A stretch of 64,000 nucleotides of DNA from Alphaproteobacteria bacterium (lineage in GTDB: Bacteria; Pseudomonadota; Alphaproteobacteria; Bin65). The first letter of the stretch is position 1. Each line of letters opens with the position of its first letter. The position numbers and the translations under genes were made by a program. Location: NCBI GenBank assembly GCA_022819985.1, contig JAJEGH010000028.1:62001-126000 (forward strand). The letters run 5' to 3'. Positions 61,738 through 64,000 of this stretch are shown here, one piece after another. The notes under the pieces were generated by a model that ran no database searches, was not told the DNA's origin, and saw nothing but the letters and a program-made list of their open reading frames with translations.

Positions 61738-62868
61738 TCACCGATAGGCCGCCAGGTCCGCCCGCTCGAAGGGCCGGATATCGGCGATCCGGCCGGTGCG
61801 AACTTTCTCCGGCCATTCCGGGTCGGCGAGGATCGCGCGGCCGACTGCGGCGAGGTCGAAATCGCGCCGCGCCAGGGCCTCGACGACCGGCCCGAGATCG
61901 GCGACGTTCGCATCGATCCTCACCTTGTCCCGGAAGAATTTGGACTGGTGGGGCCGGTCGAGGCCGATGCTGCCGACGGCGATCGCCGGCCTGCCCGACA
62001 AATGGCGGGTCCAGGCGGCGAGGCTGCGCGGATCGTCGTCGAAGGCCGGCTCCCAGAAGCGCCGGGCGCTGACGTCGAACCAGTCGACGCCGGCGCGGAC
62101 AAGGAGCGTGAGCAAGGTCTTCAGCTCCTCAGGCGATTCGGCGATCCGGGCGTCGTAGTCGGTCATCTTCCATTGCGAGAAGCGGAAGACGATCGGGAAC
62201 CCGGGGCCGACGGCATCGCGGATCCGTTCGACGACGAGGCAGGCGAAGCGGCAACGATTTTCAATGTCGCCGCCGTAGCGGTCGATCCGGCGGTTGGATT
62301 CGGGCCAGAAGAACTGGTCCATCAGGTAGCCGTGCGCTCCGTGCAGCGCCACGCCGGCGCAGCCCATCTGGCGCGCCGTCCGGGCGCATCGGGCGTAGGA
62401 CTCCGCGATCTCCTCGCAGTCCCGCGCCGACATTGCCTTGACCACGACCTCGCCGTCCTGGACGATTTCACGCGGCCCATAGCCGGGCACGGCTGGGTCG
62501 TCGGGCATGCCGAGGCGCCGGACCTCGCCGACATGCCAGAGCTGAGGCACGAAAATCGCGCCGGTGCCGTGGACCGCCTTCAGCACCCGCTCCCAGCCGC
62601 GCAGCGCCTCCCGGCCGAAGAAATGGGGGATGTTGTCATAGGCATTGCCCTCATGGGCCTGGGCCGACGGATGGTCGATGAAGGCGCCCTCGCTGAAGAT
62701 CAGGCCGGCGCCGCCCGTGCCGCGCCGCCGGTAATAGGACGCGACCTCCGCGGTCGGCACGCCGCCGGGCGAACGCTTGCGCGTCATCGGCGCCATGACG
62801 ATCCGGTTGCGCAGGGTCGCCGCGCCGAAAGTCTGCGGCTCGAACAGGATACCGGCGGACGCGGTCAC
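61738..62868 (-). CDS. Old Yellow Enzyme family NADH:flavin oxidoreductase
   Basis: A 376-residue FMN-dependent TIM barrel. MAPMTRKRSPGG is the N-terminal motif with the catalytic region, and HGAHGYLMDQFFWPESNRR is the signature with the substrate-binding His and the YGG that follows. AVGSIGLDRP and AAVGRAILADPEW bind FMN. It reduces an activated alkene or acts as a dehydrogenase. The start is GTG 62868. It is convergent to the EthD-like gene. Confidence 0.9.
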   Translation of the reverse strand: MTASAGILFEPQTFGAATLRNRIVMAPMTRKRSPGGVPTAEVASYYRRRGTGGAGLIFSEGAFIDHPSAQAHEGNAYDNIPHFFGREALRGWERVLKAVHGTGAIFVPQLWHVGEVRRLGMPDDPAVPGYGPREIVQDGEVVVKAMSARDCEEIAESYARCARTARQMGCAGVALHGAHGYLMDQFFWPESNRRIDRYGGDIENRCRFACLVVERIRDAVGPGFPIVFRFSQWKMTDYDARIAESPEELKTLLTLLVRAGVDWFDVSARRFWEPAFDDDPRSLAAWTRHLSGRPAIAVGSIGLDRPHQSKFFRDKVRIDANVADLGPVVEALARRDFDLAAVGRAILADPEWPEKVRTGRIADIRPFERADLAAYR

Positions 62869-62912
62869 GAGACCCGTCCCGGCGCGGTGGCGCTCAGACA
62901 GGGGAGCAGCCC

Positions 62913-63806
62913 ATGAAGATCGGTTTTGTCGGCCTCGGCCTGATGGGCCGTCCCATGGCCGGACGCCTGATCGAGGCGGGCCATGAAGTTCATGTCTTCA
63001 GCGCCAGCGCAGACGCAGTCGACGCGCTGGCCGCCCGGGGCGCCGCGGCGGGGGATTCGGTCGCCGATGTGGCCGGCCGCGTCGAGATTTTCTGTTCCTG
63101 CCGCGTGACGCCGGACCAGTCGCGCGCGGTCTTTACCGGACCCGGCGGTGTGCTCTCGGCAGACCCTGTCCCGCCGCTGTGCATCGACTTTGCAACCGTC
63201 GACCCGATGGCGTCGCGGGAGATCGGCCGGGCGCTCGGCTCCGCCGGTGCCGACTATATCGACGCGCCGGTCAGCGGCGGGCCGCACGCGGCGGCGGCGG
63301 GCACGCTCACCATCATCGCGGGCGGGGAAGCGGTGGCGGTCACGCGGGCCGGGCCGCTGTTCGAGGCCCTCGGCAAGCGGACGTTCCATATGGGCGGGAC
63401 CGGCGCCGGCGTGGCGGCGAAGCTGTGCAACAACCTGATCACGATCACCAGCCACGCCCTGATCGCCGAGGCCATGGTGCTCGGCGCAAAGGCCGGCATC
63501 GATGCCGAAGCACTCTACGAAGTCCTGTCGCAAAGCTCCGCTTACAGCCGGACGCTGGAACGGGTCGTGCCCAGTCATTTCCTGCCGCGAAACTTCGAGG
63601 CCGCGGCCTCCATGAAAACCATAATGAAAGACCTTCAGGGCGCGCTCGACCTTGCGGCGGCCGAAGGCATCCGGTCGGCGCTGGGCGAAACCGCCATGAC
63701 GCTGTTCGCCGAAGCCGCGGCCCGCGGCCATGCCGGCGACGACATCGCCTCGGTCATCCTGCCCATGGAGGAAGCCGCCGGCGTCCGGGTGGGATCGGCC
63801 GAATGA
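62913..63806 (+). CDS. 3-hydroxyisobutyrate dehydrogenase-family NAD(P)-dependent oxidoreductase
   Basis: A 297-residue beta-hydroxyacid dehydrogenase. The Rossmann motif is GFVGLGLMGRPMAGRL, DAPVSGGPHAAAAGTL is the family substrate-binding motif, and the catalytic lysine lies in GAGVAAKLCNNLITI. Family members oxidise 3-hydroxyisobutyrate, tartronate or similar acids. GGGGAG precedes the ATG. It is divergent from the Old Yellow Enzyme gene. Confidence 0.9.
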   Translation: MKIGFVGLGLMGRPMAGRLIEAGHEVHVFSASADAVDALAARGAAAGDSVADVAGRVEIFCSCRVTPDQSRAVFTGPGGVLSADPVPPLCIDFATVDPMASREIGRALGSAGADYIDAPVSGGPHAAAAGTLTIIAGGEAVAVTRAGPLFEALGKRTFHMGGTGAGVAAKLCNNLITITSHALIAEAMVLGAKAGIDAEALYEVLSQSSAYSRTLERVVPSHFLPRNFEAAASMKTIMKDLQGALDLAAAEGIRSALGETAMTLFAEAAARGHAGDDIASVILPMEEAAGVRVGSAE

Positions 63807-63885
63807 CGGCAGGGTTTCGCTTTGAGGGGCGGATATTGCAGGGAACGGCGGCACAGGGCGGTCAGGCTTCACAATCGGAGCGCCG

Positions 63886-64000
63886 ATGAATAGCATGCGG
63901 CCCCGTTCAGGCAAGACGGCGCGGGTGGAAACGGCGCCGACTGGAGGCGCCGGCCGGGATCGTCCGCAGGGCGCGGCGGCGCAAAAATCAACGGGAGATG
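63886..64000 (+). CDS. Open frame at the window edge, possible partial gene
   Basis: An ATG at 63886 opens a frame that runs off the window end. The first 38 residues are Pro/Gly/Arg-rich and unrecognised. It may be a gene start or just open GC-rich sequence; the window ends too soon to say. The 63807-63885 spacer shows nothing. Confidence 0.3.
   Translation, partial: MNSMRPRSGKTARVETAPTGGAGRDRPQGAAAQKSTGD

Overview
The window is GC-rich chromosomal DNA with tightly packed operons and frequent ATGA/GTGA overlaps. It carries a polyhydroxybutyrate gene set (phaR, a class III-like phaC, phaA, phaB), TRAP and Liv-type transporters, and FAD-, flavin- and Fe(II)/2-oxoglutarate-dependent oxidoreductases. 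This points to an aerobic, metabolically versatile alphaproteobacterium, probably of Rhodospirillales type. No rRNA, tRNA, CRISPR array or intact insertion sequence was found.

Layout: 0.07-2.6 kb holds a ketopantoate-reductase-like gene and an acyl-CoA ligase. 2.6-7.2 kb is the PHB cluster, with a palindromic PhaR-type operator placed exactly between the -35 and -10 of the phaA promoter. 7.2-9.7 kb holds enoyl-CoA hydratase, a Nudix hydrolase and two PaaI-type thioesterases. 9.8-13.7 kb is an islet with AT-rich flanks: an AraC regulator, a DUF900 hydrolase, a decayed second copy of the same AraC gene, and an orphan membrane protein. 13.7-19.35 kb is a minus-strand oxygenase cluster (MhpA-like, DUF3500, HpaB-like, cupin, DUF2848).

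The most remarkable region is 20.6-31.3 kb, an unusual bacterial microcompartment (BMC) locus. In order it encodes a TauD-family dioxygenase with a non-family C-terminal tail, a CoA-acylating-type aldehyde dehydrogenase with a C-terminal amphipathic helix, a tandem BMC-domain shell protein (BMC-T), a SnoaL-like protein with an N-terminal helix very like that of the aldehyde dehydrogenase, a BMC-P pentamer, a BMC-H hexamer and a second BMC-T. A GlxA-type regulator, a complete TRAP transporter and a nitrilase-family amidase follow. The simplest reading is a metabolosome in which an oxygenase, rather than a radical or B12 lyase, makes the aldehyde. This is inferred from gene order and tails; the substrate is unknown. 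No phosphotransacylase or alcohol dehydrogenase is present in the window.

31.3-38.7 kb holds an exonuclease-CBS-DUF294 fusion beside a two-component sodium/solute symporter, then DUF169 and EamA genes. 38.9-46.6 kb is largely housekeeping: OmpA/BON protein, thiD, glmM, folP, a D-amino-acid dehydrogenase-like gene, RidA and a thiolase. 46.8-50.2 kb is a livGFHM-type ABC transporter without a binding protein. 50.2-51.2 kb is degraded DNA with a DUF4338 (DruA-like) pseudogene. 51.2-57.2 kb carries small-molecule catabolism genes (ThuA, two SDRs, two cupin/TauD-type oxygenases, amidohydrolase, TIM-barrel protein) and a REP-like palindrome. 57.3-61.0 kb is a NitT/TauT-type ABC transporter with a near-consensus promoter, a long structured leader and a fused double permease. 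61.0-64.0 kb holds an EthD-like protein, an Old Yellow Enzyme and a 3-hydroxyisobutyrate-dehydrogenase-type enzyme.
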